From Candidatus Iainarchaeum sp. (GTDB lineage Archaea > Micrarchaeota > Micrarchaeia > Anstonellales > Bilamarchaeaceae): a stretch of 36,611 nt of DNA. This document shows, one piece after another, positions 24,917-33,511 of the stretch. Location: the NCBI GenBank assembly GCA_028713495.1, contig JAQTOF010000003.1, positions 1 to 36,611 on the forward strand, read 5' to 3'. A model generated the notes under the pieces. The model did no database searches. It was not told the origin of the DNA and saw only the letters and a list, made by a program, of their open reading frames with translations. Each line of letters starts with the position of its first letter. Positions within the stretch are counted from its first letter, which is position 1. A program made the position numbers and the translations under genes.

Positions 24917-26263
24917 CTAACCCAATGCATGCTTCAGTTCATTGACCAGGTCTTCCGCATCTTCAGCGCCAACACAAAGGCGGACGAGGTTGCTCGGTAT
25001 CCTCGCCTTCTTCCGTCCTTCCTCGCCTTGCTGCTGGTGGGTGCTTATGGCCGGGATCACGGCCACTGATTTTATGCGGCCGAGATCGGTCGCGCCGAAG
25101 ACGAATCTCATCCTATCCAGCACTTTCCTGGCAGCATCATGCCCGCCCTTCACTTCGAATGATAGCAGATGACCGTATCTGTTCACATCTGTATCCGCGA
25201 GTCTCATATATCTCTTAGCGATCTCATGCTGGGAATGCGAAGCCAGGCCTGGATAGTTGACATGTTCTACGCCAGGGTGGCTCTCCAGAAATTCCGCCAC
25301 CTTCATGGAGTTCTCGCTCAGCACATTCATGGTGCTGGGGAGCACACGCAGGCAATCGAGAGCGCGTGATGCATTATCAGGGCTGATGCACGCCCGGGAG
25401 TCGCGGAGAGGCCAGAGCTTCACCCATCCTGCGAAATCCTGCTTCGCTTCATCGGATAGGATATTGGAAACGATATTCTCCTTGCTCACGAGCACACCGC
25501 CGACAGCACGGCCGCTCCAGGTCATGGATTTCGTCACTGAATGAACTACGATGTCAGAACCATGCGCCAACGGCCGGCAAAGCGCAGGCGTTGAAAGCGT
25601 CGCATCTGTTATGAGCGGCGCGCCCTGCGCATGGGCGAGCTCTGCTACCTTCGCGATATCGAACAGGGCTATGCCAGGGTTTGAAGGTATCTCCCCATAG
25701 GCGAAGCAGGTGTCGCCATCTATCTTGCTCTTCCACTCATCGATGTCGCCCGGGTTCTCCACCCATCTGACTTCGATGCCACGTTCTTTCGCGAACCGCT
25801 CTGAGAACAGCTGGAACGTGCCGCCATAGACCTGTGCCATGGAAACGATGTTCTTCTTGCCTTTTTTCTCTTCTGTTAGGAACGGTTCTGCTGCGGCCTT
25901 GATCGCTGCCATGCCTGAAGAGGTGCAGCATGCCGTGGTCTTGAACTTCGTGCCATATGCTTCGAGCATGGCCAGCATCAGTTCCAGGTATCCGATGGTC
26001 GGATTGGCGATGCGCGAATAAGCCCAGGACGGGATCTTGTAAGCAAGCGCGGCTTCCAGGTAGTCCGAATCCTGGAACGCCTGGGATGTTGAAGTGTAGA
26101 CCGGTTCTATCACTGCGCCTTGGTTGTTCCTTATCGCCTCTTCCTTGGTATAAGCCCCATGGACGCAGATCGTGGCGAACTTGCAGGAGCGCATCTGTTC
26201 GATCTCCTTTTCCCATAATCGCTGCTTGGCTTTGACGTTCCGGACTACATCATCAAGTGACAT
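24917..26263 (-). CDS. PLP-dependent trans-sulfuration enzyme (Cys/Met metabolism family)
   Basis: FATICVHGAYTKEEAIRNNQGAVIEPVYTSTSQAF...YSRIANPTIGYLE...CCTSSGMAAIKAA...GSDIVVHSVTKSMTWSGRAVGG. Start ATG 26263. Confidence 0.88.
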   Translation of the reverse strand: MSLDDVVRNVKAKQRLWEKEIEQMRSCKFATICVHGAYTKEEAIRNNQGAVIEPVYTSTSQAFQDSDYLEAALAYKIPSWAYSRIANPTIGYLELMLAMLEAYGTKFKTTACCTSSGMAAIKAAAEPFLTEEKKGKKNIVSMAQVYGGTFQLFSERFAKERGIEVRWVENPGDIDEWKSKIDGDTCFAYGEIPSNPGIALFDIAKVAELAHAQGAPLITDATLSTPALCRPLAHGSDIVVHSVTKSMTWSGRAVGGVLVSKENIVSNILSDEAKQDFAGWVKLWPLRDSRACISPDNASRALDCLRVLPSTMNVLSENSMKVAEFLESHPGVEHVNYPGLASHSQHEIAKRYMRLADTDVNRYGHLLSFEVKGGHDAARKVLDRMRFVFGATDLGRIKSVAVIPAISTHQQQGEEGRKKARIPSNLVRLCVGAEDAEDLVNELKHALG

Positions 26264-26312
26264 ATGCGCCTCAACCTCTCGATTCACTAGTTCTCTTATT
26301 GTTTTTATAATC

Positions 26313-26801
26313 TCATAGCCTGCGGACGAGTTCCACGTGATTGTCATGGAACCCCCATTTACTATAGACCTGTCCGGCTTGCCTGTTGCATGCCCTGTAC
26401 GCGATCGCGGCATATCGCATCCTTTTCTTCCTGAACCAGCCAAGGGCAGCTTTCAGGAACGCATTGCCGATTCCCCTCTTACGATGCGTCTTGGCTACAA
26501 AGATGTCGCTTAGGTAACCGTACTTTTTTACCTTGAATAATCGTACATTGGATTTGATGTTGTTCAGCGAATAGCCGATTATCTTCCCGTCCTCTTCTGC
26601 CACGAGCAGGAGCCCGTTCCTCGAGCGCATATTCTTCCTGGCCCACAGCCGCCATCTCCTCTCGGCATCAGGCGCGAGCTCCACCATGTCCCTTTCCGCG
26701 GTTTTTTTCTTTGCGAGGCTGCGATGGTGCGCCATCAGTCCCTTCCATAAAACAACGATTGAATCGAGATCCGCAAGGTTAGCTTTCCTTATGGTGTACA
26801 T
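26313..26801 (-). CDS. GNAT-family N-acetyltransferase
   Basis: MYTIRKANLADLDSIVVLWKGLMAHH...GYLSDIFVAKTHRKRGIGNAFLKAALGWFRKK. Confidence 0.9.
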   Translation of the reverse strand: MYTIRKANLADLDSIVVLWKGLMAHHRSLAKKKTAERDMVELAPDAERRWRLWARKNMRSRNGLLLVAEEDGKIIGYSLNNIKSNVRLFKVKKYGYLSDIFVAKTHRKRGIGNAFLKAALGWFRKKRMRYAAIAYRACNRQAGQVYSKWGFHDNHVELVRRL

Positions 26802-26803
26802 CT

Positions 26804-27454
26804 TCAGAACACCGAAGCCAGCTCCCTGAGGAAAGCCTTTGGGTCTTTCGCTTTCACGAAAGCGCTAGCAAGCAGGACGCCCTCGGAGCCCAGCTCCATT
26901 GCCTTCTTCACGTCTTCCTTGTTGCTGACCCCGGCTCCGCACAAGACCTTTATCTTTTGATTCACTTCTTTGACAGCCTTCACAGAGTTTATGACTATCT
27001 CTGGCTTTGACTTGGACACGCTCACCCCGCTCCCTATCAGCTCTGGCGGCTCCACGGCGATATAAGTCGGCATGTAAGCCGCGATTTCCACAGCCTCCTT
27101 TGTGCTTGCAGCACATACTAAGCTCTCAAGACCATGCATGTGCAAGCTGTCCACAGTCGCCTTTATCTTCTTATGAGCCACTTTTTTCTCGGAATGGTTG
27201 ATCAGTGAGCCCTTCACCTTGAGCGATTTCAGCATCTCAGCAGATATGGAACCGGTGTACGCTCCTGCTGGCTCTGGGTCCGCATGCTGTGCGAATATGC
27301 CAGAGAACCGCTCTGCTGACTGGTGGAGGTAGGGGGCAGGCGTCGCGACAACTATGCGTAGGCCGGTCTCATCCACGACTTCCTTTGCCACGTCAACGAA
27401 AAGCAGTGGTTTCGCTATGGTAAGGTCATATGTCTTAAGGTTGAGGACAATCAT
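26804..27454 (-). CDS. tpiA: Triosephosphate isomerase (archaeal type)
   Basis: MIVLNLKTYD...AQHADPEPAGAYTGSISAEMLKSLKVKGSLINHSEKK...AVEPPELIGSGVSVSKSKPEIV...VLCGAGVSNKEDVKKAMELGSEGVLLASAFVKAKDP. Confidence 0.95.
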   Translation of the reverse strand: MIVLNLKTYDLTIAKPLLFVDVAKEVVDETGLRIVVATPAPYLHQSAERFSGIFAQHADPEPAGAYTGSISAEMLKSLKVKGSLINHSEKKVAHKKIKATVDSLHMHGLESLVCAASTKEAVEIAAYMPTYIAVEPPELIGSGVSVSKSKPEIVINSVKAVKEVNQKIKVLCGAGVSNKEDVKKAMELGSEGVLLASAFVKAKDPKAFLRELASVF

Positions 27455-27511
27455 GAAGGTCTATGGGACGATAACTTTTATTATCATGCTCATTGCCGGA
27501 AGAAAGAAAAT

Positions 27512-27629
27512 CGCCGACGGCAGGATTTGAACCTGCAATCCCAGAGGGATCGGTTGTCTCGAGAATCCGGTTCGAGATTCGTCAATCACGATGGATTTCC
27601 GACGCACTACCGGATTATGCGACGTCGGC
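27512..27629 (-). tRNA. Class II tRNA, Ser-like (probable CGA), interrupted; anticodon arm not cleanly resolved
   Basis: 118 nt; acceptor GCCGACG/CGTCGGC with G73, D-arm GCAT..GTGC, long variable arm ATCCC-TCT-GGGAT, T-arm GCAGGTTCAAATCCTGC, putative loop CTCGAGA; about 34 nt extra in the anticodon-arm region. Confidence 0.8.
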
Positions 27630-28295
27630 ATTAAGCCTTCGGAGTTTTTCTTTGTGATTAAGACCAATCCTTTTTAAAAAAGCCAGCCGTCCTGTCGTAA
27701 TTACCAAATGATAGTTAATATTCCAATTTGGATTTTTCCTTTTATAGACGTACTCTTTGGATTCTATGCCGAATTTTCTAAGCATTTCTCTTACTTGACC
27801 CAAACCGTTTCTATTTACACATTGAACGCAAATCCGTCGCCGGCCTATATATGCTTCTGCATCGAAAAACGCCATAATCCATTCTTTCGAATACAATCTA
27901 CTTCGCATCACCCATCTAGGGACGCGCCATTCGGTACTTGAAAATGGTCCATCTTTGAATAGGTCCTTAGCTGCTATTGTTGAAGTTATCGCCACTCTGT
28001 AGTGATTCTTGAGTTTTTTTATGTGGGGCTTTTGACCGTATACAGAATAAAATGCATCAACGAATGGTGGAATCAGGGATTGATGGTCTGGATAAAAGCG
28101 AATCTCATAGTGCATCTTCCCATTATTTCGTTCAGGACGTTGCGAAACACTACCATCCCCGCAAAGATACCCATGAACTCTCGCCTTCAAGTCTCGGGTT
28201 AATCTAGCGTATTTAGCAATATGCTTCTTTTCAGTGTCATGAATCCGCTTCCAGCGTATTTTTACTTTAGCGCGATTGAGTTCACTTAAATCCAC
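27615..28295 (-). CDS. LAGLIDADG homing endonuclease
   Basis: Two LAGLIDADG-like helices: ARVHGYLCGDGSVS and WIMAFFDAEAYIG. GTG start 28295; TATA-like TTTATAAG about 25 nt upstream; stop codon inside the tRNA D-arm. Confidence 0.88.
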   Translation of the reverse strand: MDLSELNRAKVKIRWKRIHDTEKKHIAKYARLTRDLKARVHGYLCGDGSVSQRPERNNGKMHYEIRFYPDHQSLIPPFVDAFYSVYGQKPHIKKLKNHYRVAITSTIAAKDLFKDGPFSSTEWRVPRWVMRSRLYSKEWIMAFFDAEAYIGRRRICVQCVNRNGLGQVREMLRKFGIESKEYVYKRKNPNWNINYHLVITTGRLAFLKRIGLNHKEKLRRLNADVA

Positions 28296-28356
28296 AGCAA
28301 AATCATATTTTCTTCACTTATAAACTATGCTGGGGTTCATTTCCGCAGCAATCATT

Positions 28357-28935
28357 TCACTCCGAGAACTCCTCTGCCTCGTAGGTGTAGAACTGGATGC
28401 CTTTCGTCCGTTTCCATTCATCAGGCAACAATCCTGCCTTCATGCAGAGGTGCGACAGGAATTCCTCCTTTTTCGTCAATTGCTCCCAGACCACAGGAAG
28501 GAAAGTCGCCCGTGCATAGCCGCTCTGGATGATCAGGCCATGCTTGTGCGGCACCAGCTTCTTCAGCAAATCATCAGCGTCCTTCACAAGGAGCGGTTTG
28601 GGCGCTGAAAGAACTGACATGGAGAACTTCACCTTAGGGAGCTCCTCCTTGGTCACTGGATAGAACCTTGGATCATTGAACGCGGCTCCAAGGGCATTGT
28701 CTATCACGTCAAAGACAAGCGGCCTATGCGCCTCCAGGGTGCCGATGCATCCCTTCAGCTCCTTGCCTATATACAGCGTGACGAAGCACGCGCCGTTCTC
28801 GGTCAGGCTTTTGTGCGGCACATCCTCTGGCTTCAGTTCCAGCGTACTTCCGGTTTCAAGGTATTGTGCGACTGTCTTCCTTGCCAGTCCAAGCAGGTAT
28901 TTCTTCTCTTTTGCGTTCAGTCCCATTGGTCCCAT
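28357..28935 (-). CDS. AMMECR1-domain protein (AmmeMemoRadiSam system protein A)
   Basis: GACFVTLYIGKELKGCIGTLEAHRPLVFDVIDNALGAAFNDPRFYPVTKEELPKVKFSMSVLS; AMMECR1 LRGCIGT-like motif. Confidence 0.93.
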   Translation of the reverse strand: MGPMGLNAKEKKYLLGLARKTVAQYLETGSTLELKPEDVPHKSLTENGACFVTLYIGKELKGCIGTLEAHRPLVFDVIDNALGAAFNDPRFYPVTKEELPKVKFSMSVLSAPKPLLVKDADDLLKKLVPHKHGLIIQSGYARATFLPVVWEQLTKKEEFLSHLCMKAGLLPDEWKRTKGIQFYTYEAEEFSE

Positions 28936-28936
28936 C

Positions 28937-29716
28937 TCATTTGCTGTAAAATGCGTAGCATCCGTAGCCGACGACCTGGTCCTTCGGGCCTGCGGTATCT
29001 CCTGAGTTCCTGTAATCCAGGAGCTTGCCTTTCCATTTCTTCTTTTTCGCTATGTGCATGAGCGTGAGTATGGCTGTCTTGCCGCATGCATCCCCTTCTC
29101 TTTCGAAACGCGCGATATCAAGGGCAGGCACCGATTCGTTCGCTATCGCATCTATCTTCCTCGCAGTGTCATAGCTTTTGTAATGGCTGAGATCCGAGCT
29201 CGCGATGATGAATGTGTCCTTATCCATCCTCTCCATCACAGCATCCGCCAGCTCTTCAGGGTCCACTTCTCCACACAGCAATGGCCATACCTCGAATTTT
29301 TCACCAAGAATCGCCTGCAAAAACGGGAGCTGGACCTCAAGGCAGTGCTCAGGGCCGTGGGCTGTGGGGAACACACTTATCGGTCCGCCGGTGGCGCTCT
29401 TCACCTTCACCCTGCCGAGCGGTGTATCCCAGAACTGGAACCCGGATTCGCATGCGCCCGGGAACATGGCATAGTGGGATGGCCCCAGGATGGCTATCTC
29501 TTTCGGTTTCTGTTTCGCGAGAAGCTTGTATCCATATGCTGCGATGGGTCCGGAATAGACGTAGCCGGCATGCGGCACTACCATCCCCCTGATCCTCCCT
29601 TCCAGCTTCACTTCCTTGGCAGCAGACAGGTATTCCTCTATCGTGGCCTTAAGCTCTGCTTCATCCCCTGGATAGAACGCCCCTGCCACGGCAGGAGGTC
29701 GTATCATCGGTTCCAT
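28937..29716 (-). CDS. MEMO1-family protein (AmmeMemoRadiSam system protein B)
   Basis: IRPPAVAGAFYPGDEAELKATIEEYL...GMVVPHAGYVYSGPIAAYGYKLL...AILGPSHYAMFPGACESGFQFWDTPLG...FIIASSDLSHY. Confidence 0.95.
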   Translation of the reverse strand: MEPMIRPPAVAGAFYPGDEAELKATIEEYLSAAKEVKLEGRIRGMVVPHAGYVYSGPIAAYGYKLLAKQKPKEIAILGPSHYAMFPGACESGFQFWDTPLGRVKVKSATGGPISVFPTAHGPEHCLEVQLPFLQAILGEKFEVWPLLCGEVDPEELADAVMERMDKDTFIIASSDLSHYKSYDTARKIDAIANESVPALDIARFEREGDACGKTAILTLMHIAKKKKWKGKLLDYRNSGDTAGPKDQVVGYGCYAFYSK

Positions 29717-30772
29717 CTACTTCCAAACCCCTTTTATCCCGGCACCGCAATATCCGCACTTTCCGTCTTTCATCTTGTTCTCCATGACACTGAACCCTAT
29801 CCGCCTCACCAGCTCCTTGCCGCACTTGGGGCAGATGGTGGTCTCGTAATCAGAATATGACATAGAGACATTGCCGCAATAGACGTGCTTGATGCCAGCC
29901 ATCTTGCCTATCTCCCTTGCCTTTATCAGCGTCTCAGGGGGTGTCGGCTCCTTGTCCAATAATTTATATTCAGGATGGAATGCCGTGACATGCCAAGGCA
30001 TATCAGGATCCACGCTTGCCAGCCATTTAGCCTCTGCCTTCAGCTCATCTAGGTTGTCGTTCCAGTCCGGTATGAGGAGCGTCGTCACTTCCACCCAGAT
30101 GCCGAGCTTTTTCGCATACACTATGGATTCCTTGACGGGTTCGAAATCAGGCACCTTGCACAATTCTATGTAGAATCTCTTGTTGTAAGCCTTCAGGTCT
30201 ATGTTCGCCGCGTCTATATTGCCTTTCAGTGCATCCCAGCATTCCTTGGACTCATAGCCGTTGGTGACATACACTCCTTTGAGGCCCTTCTTCCTGGCCA
30301 GCTTCATGACATCCAAGGCGTATTCAGTGAATATGGTCGGCTCATTGTATGTGAAAGAGATGGATTTGCATCCGCTCGCCAGTGCCTGCTCCACTATCCT
30401 CTCAGGAGGCCATTCCTCGCATCTGTCTATCAGGCTCTGGAAGTACTTCCTCCATCCCTTCGGGTCCTTCATCCTCGCTTCCTGGGGCGCCTGGCTGATA
30501 TCCCAGTTCTGGCAGAATGTGCATGCGAAATTGCATCCGAAAGTCCCTATGGAGAAGCTCCTGCTCCCAGGCAGGAAATGGAAAAGCGGCTTCTTCTCTA
30601 TGGGGTCTACCCACACGGCGCAGGGCTTGCCATAGACGCTTACCTTCAGCTTGCCTTTCTCGTTGACGCGGACGCCGCAGAATCCGGCCTGGCCTTCTGG
30701 TATCTTGCAGTATCTGTTGCACGCCAGGCACTGCAGCAGCTTCCCGGCCTTCTTGGCGAGCATCTTGGCCAT
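29717..30772 (-). CDS. amrS: AmmeMemoRadiSam system radical SAM enzyme
   Basis: SFSIGTFGCNFACTFCQNWDISQ (CxxxCxxC), CNRYCKIPEGQAGFCGVR; paired zinc-ribbon-like Cys motifs at the C-terminus (CPKCGKEL...CGYCGAG). Confidence 0.93.
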   Translation of the reverse strand: MAKMLAKKAGKLLQCLACNRYCKIPEGQAGFCGVRVNEKGKLKVSVYGKPCAVWVDPIEKKPLFHFLPGSRSFSIGTFGCNFACTFCQNWDISQAPQEARMKDPKGWRKYFQSLIDRCEEWPPERIVEQALASGCKSISFTYNEPTIFTEYALDVMKLARKKGLKGVYVTNGYESKECWDALKGNIDAANIDLKAYNKRFYIELCKVPDFEPVKESIVYAKKLGIWVEVTTLLIPDWNDNLDELKAEAKWLASVDPDMPWHVTAFHPEYKLLDKEPTPPETLIKAREIGKMAGIKHVYCGNVSMSYSDYETTICPKCGKELVRRIGFSVMENKMKDGKCGYCGAGIKGVWK

Positions 30773-30900
30773 GGCATCCTATCTCATAACATGCTTAAAT
30801 CCTTTGGGGGAAACACCGCTTCTGCCGTCAGGATGCCTATTTAAAATTCTAACTGCTCATACTAATTTTCTCTTCAATCTAATTTGACAGGTGATAATCT

Positions 30901-31416
30901 ATGGGTATCAGACCAGGAAGGGCAATCAGGGATGCTGACAAGGTCGCATGGACCAGGTTCTCCAAGAGCAAGCCCAGGAAATCGTTCATAAAATCTATGC
31001 CGCACGCCGACCTGCACCAGTACCGCATGGGCGTGATGAAGCCGGATTTCGACTGCGTGATGACGCTCAGGAGCGAGGAGGCGGTGATCCTCAGGGACAA
31101 TGCAATCGAGAGCGCCAGGCAGAGCTCCAACAAGCACCTGGAGAAGACTGCCCCGGGTGCCTACTATCTCATGGTGAGGGTGTACCCGCACCACATAATC
31201 CGCGAGAACAAGATGATCGCGGGCGCAGGCGCAGACCGTCTGCAGAAGGGCATGAGGCAGGCGTTCGGCAGGCCCATGGACAGGGCAGCCCGGCTTGGCG
31301 TAGGCACACCGCTCTTCACGGTGTACGGCTACAAGGCCAACGCAGAGCATCTGAAACTGGCCCTTATCCGCGCCAAGCGCAAGCTCTCAGGCAAGTACCG
31401 CATCGTCGCTAAATGA
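30901..31416 (+). CDS. rpl10e: Ribosomal protein L10e (uL16 family)
   Basis: MGIRPGRAIRDADKVAWTRFSKSKPRKSFIKSMPHADLHQYRMG...YYLMVRVYPHHIIRENKMIAGAGADRLQKGMRQAFGRPMDRAARL. Confidence 0.95.
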   Translation: MGIRPGRAIRDADKVAWTRFSKSKPRKSFIKSMPHADLHQYRMGVMKPDFDCVMTLRSEEAVILRDNAIESARQSSNKHLEKTAPGAYYLMVRVYPHHIIRENKMIAGAGADRLQKGMRQAFGRPMDRAARLGVGTPLFTVYGYKANAEHLKLALIRAKRKLSGKYRIVAK

Positions 31417-31516
31417 TGCGTCTTTTTATCCTCTTATCCGTTTATTTTTGTGTTCGCTTGTGGTCATATATTTATAAACTTATCCTTGCATAATTACATC
31501 GGGAGGGGTGAGGTAT

Positions 31517-33490
31517 TTGTCCCACGATAAAATCACTGTTGACGAACCGCTAATCAGCACAGACGTAGATAGCCTTATCAGGACGCTCGCCGAGAGGCGC
31601 AAGGTCGCACTGAACGAGCTTAAGCAGATCTGCAGGATAGACAAGAAGACGCTCGAGAAGTGGATCGCTGTCCTTGAGGATGAAGGCTATATCTCCATAG
31701 AGTACGGCCTCGGAGGCACCTATGTCCTCTGGAAAGGCACTGATGAGGAACCCGAGCAGAAGTATGCCTCGCCTATCAGCCCGCCTGTGGAGCCGTCCGC
31801 ACCTGAACCTGATTTGGACGATGTGAGGGGATCAGAGTCCAAAGAAACAGAGGAGGCAAAATCCGAACCTGCCGCAGAAGCGGCGCACAAGGAGGAAGCA
31901 GAAGATTTCGCAGTGGAACTCCCATTGGATGATACCGAGCCAGAGGAGCTGCTCAGCCAGTACCTCGACAGGAAGAAAAGGAGCCCGTCTTCCAAGAGCG
32001 AGAGCCTGAAATCCAATATACTCACGAACCTTGAAGATAAAGAAGAGTCCAAGGAAGCTGAAACAGCTTCAGGGCATTCAGAAGAACCGATACTTCCTTT
32101 CGCTGACGAAGAGGATGGAAAAACATACAATTCCGACGACGAAAGCGAAAACGACTACGACAAGCGCGATAGCACCGATAAAAGCGAACGCAGGAGCGGA
32201 CGTGATAGCGGTGATGACAAAACGGACGAGCGCGACGAAAGCGACCACGCGAGCGGACGTGATGATGAAGCGAGCGATGAACGCAGTGATGATGTTGATG
32301 AAGACGCTTCCGGACGCGGGAAAGACGAATTGGTAGCCCCGCGTGCGACCGCAGCCGACATCCGCGACCTCATGGGAACCTATGTCCAGGAGATAAACCG
32401 CGAGAAAGCCAAGATAGAGGAGCTCAAGAAGGAGAAGGATGCCCTCTACCGTGACAAGTTCGCCAGCATGGACGGAAGGATGCAGGCAGACATGGTCCTG
32501 CTCATGGAGAAGATATTGGAGAAGCAGGGCAAGCTCACAGAGCTCAAGGAGCGCGTACTCGAGCTCCCTGACAAGGTGGAAGAGCTCGGCAAGCTCCAGG
32601 AGCAGATGGGTGCCCTCAAGGCAGAAGGCAGGGATGCTCTTCTCAGGACAAAGGAGAAGGCCGCTGAATATCTTTCTCATATCGAAGAGGCCAAGGCAGA
32701 TGTCAAGGACAAGGTGGCCGAGGCCGATGAGATCATAAAAGAGCAGAACGCACGGTTGAAGGAGCTTGAGAAGACCCACACCGCGCTTGATTCCCGTTCG
32801 TCCAAGCTCACGGCATCCTTGAAATCCGTGCAGTCCCAGGTGGACGAGCTAAGCAAGGCCATGGGATCGCTCAATGAGGACATGCAGAATGTCGAGCAGA
32901 TGAAATCCGAGGCTTCTGCTGCAGCCGATGCGATAAAAGAGATCGTCGCTGCGCGCGGTGCTGAACTGGAATCCCTTGAGCAGGAGCTCGAGGGCGTCGC
33001 CAGGGTCGAGCACTGGGTGCAGGAATACATACGTGATTACGAGCAGAAGATAGATGAAGTGGAACGCTACGTATCCACAAGCGATGAGGAACTAGCAGAG
33101 CTCAAGGAAGCGTCAGAGGCCCTCTATATGAAGAGGTACCTGGGCGAGCTTGAGAAGATGGCAGACACCTATGATGACGAGCTCCAGGATGCGGTCTCGA
33201 AGGAGGAGGGCATCGAGCAGAAGATGGCCGATTCCAAGTCGAGGATAACCAAGCTCGTGAACGAGAGCCAGCAGATGGCCAGGAAGCTCAGGGGAGACCT
33301 GAAGGATTCCGCTGATTACGATTCCTTGGTCGCCAAGATCAAGGAGAAGACCGCCAAGGCTAAGACTACCTTCGAGGAGAAGAAGGATGAGAGAGCCAAG
33401 CTGGTCGATGATTCAAGGAAGACCAGGAAGACCAAGAGCTCTGGCAAGACCAAGCTCAGGGCGATTCCGAAGAAGAAAAAGCGGAAATGA
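31517..33490 (+). CDS. wHTH-acidic-linker-coiled-coil protein (SMC/kinetochore-like architecture), start uncertain
   Basis: N-terminal winged-helix-like segment (RTLAERRKVALNELKQICRIDKKTLEKWIAVLEDEGYISIEYGL), acidic D/E/S/R low-complexity linker, then about 350 aa heptad-rich coiled coil. SD-like GGAGGGGTGAGG precedes TTG 31517; GTG 31508 also possible. Confidence 0.85.
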   Translation: MSHDKITVDEPLISTDVDSLIRTLAERRKVALNELKQICRIDKKTLEKWIAVLEDEGYISIEYGLGGTYVLWKGTDEEPEQKYASPISPPVEPSAPEPDLDDVRGSESKETEEAKSEPAAEAAHKEEAEDFAVELPLDDTEPEELLSQYLDRKKRSPSSKSESLKSNILTNLEDKEESKEAETASGHSEEPILPFADEEDGKTYNSDDESENDYDKRDSTDKSERRSGRDSGDDKTDERDESDHASGRDDEASDERSDDVDEDASGRGKDELVAPRATAADIRDLMGTYVQEINREKAKIEELKKEKDALYRDKFASMDGRMQADMVLLMEKILEKQGKLTELKERVLELPDKVEELGKLQEQMGALKAEGRDALLRTKEKAAEYLSHIEEAKADVKDKVAEADEIIKEQNARLKELEKTHTALDSRSSKLTASLKSVQSQVDELSKAMGSLNEDMQNVEQMKSEASAAADAIKEIVAARGAELESLEQELEGVARVEHWVQEYIRDYEQKIDEVERYVSTSDEELAELKEASEALYMKRYLGELEKMADTYDDELQDAVSKEEGIEQKMADSKSRITKLVNESQQMARKLRGDLKDSADYDSLVAKIKEKTAKAKTTFEEKKDERAKLVDDSRKTRKTKSSGKTKLRAIPKKKKRK

Positions 33491-33511
33491 TTCTTTTTTG
33501 GGTTGATTTAA

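Noticed and set aside
27461-27667. 68-aa ORF spanning the Ser-like tRNA
   Set aside because: Overlaps the tRNA; no independent support.
27512-28295. HEN encoded within a tRNA intron
   Set aside because: The full tRNA (both acceptor strands, D, V and T arms) lies within 27512-27629, so the HEN is upstream and overlapping, not intronic.
29054-29860. 268-aa ORF antisense to the MEMO1 gene
   Set aside because: MEMO1 homology is unambiguous on the minus strand.
32078-32779. 233-aa hydrophobic ORF antisense to the acidic linker and coiled coil
   Set aside because: Hydrophobic bias is what results from reading D/E/K codons in reverse complement; no start context.
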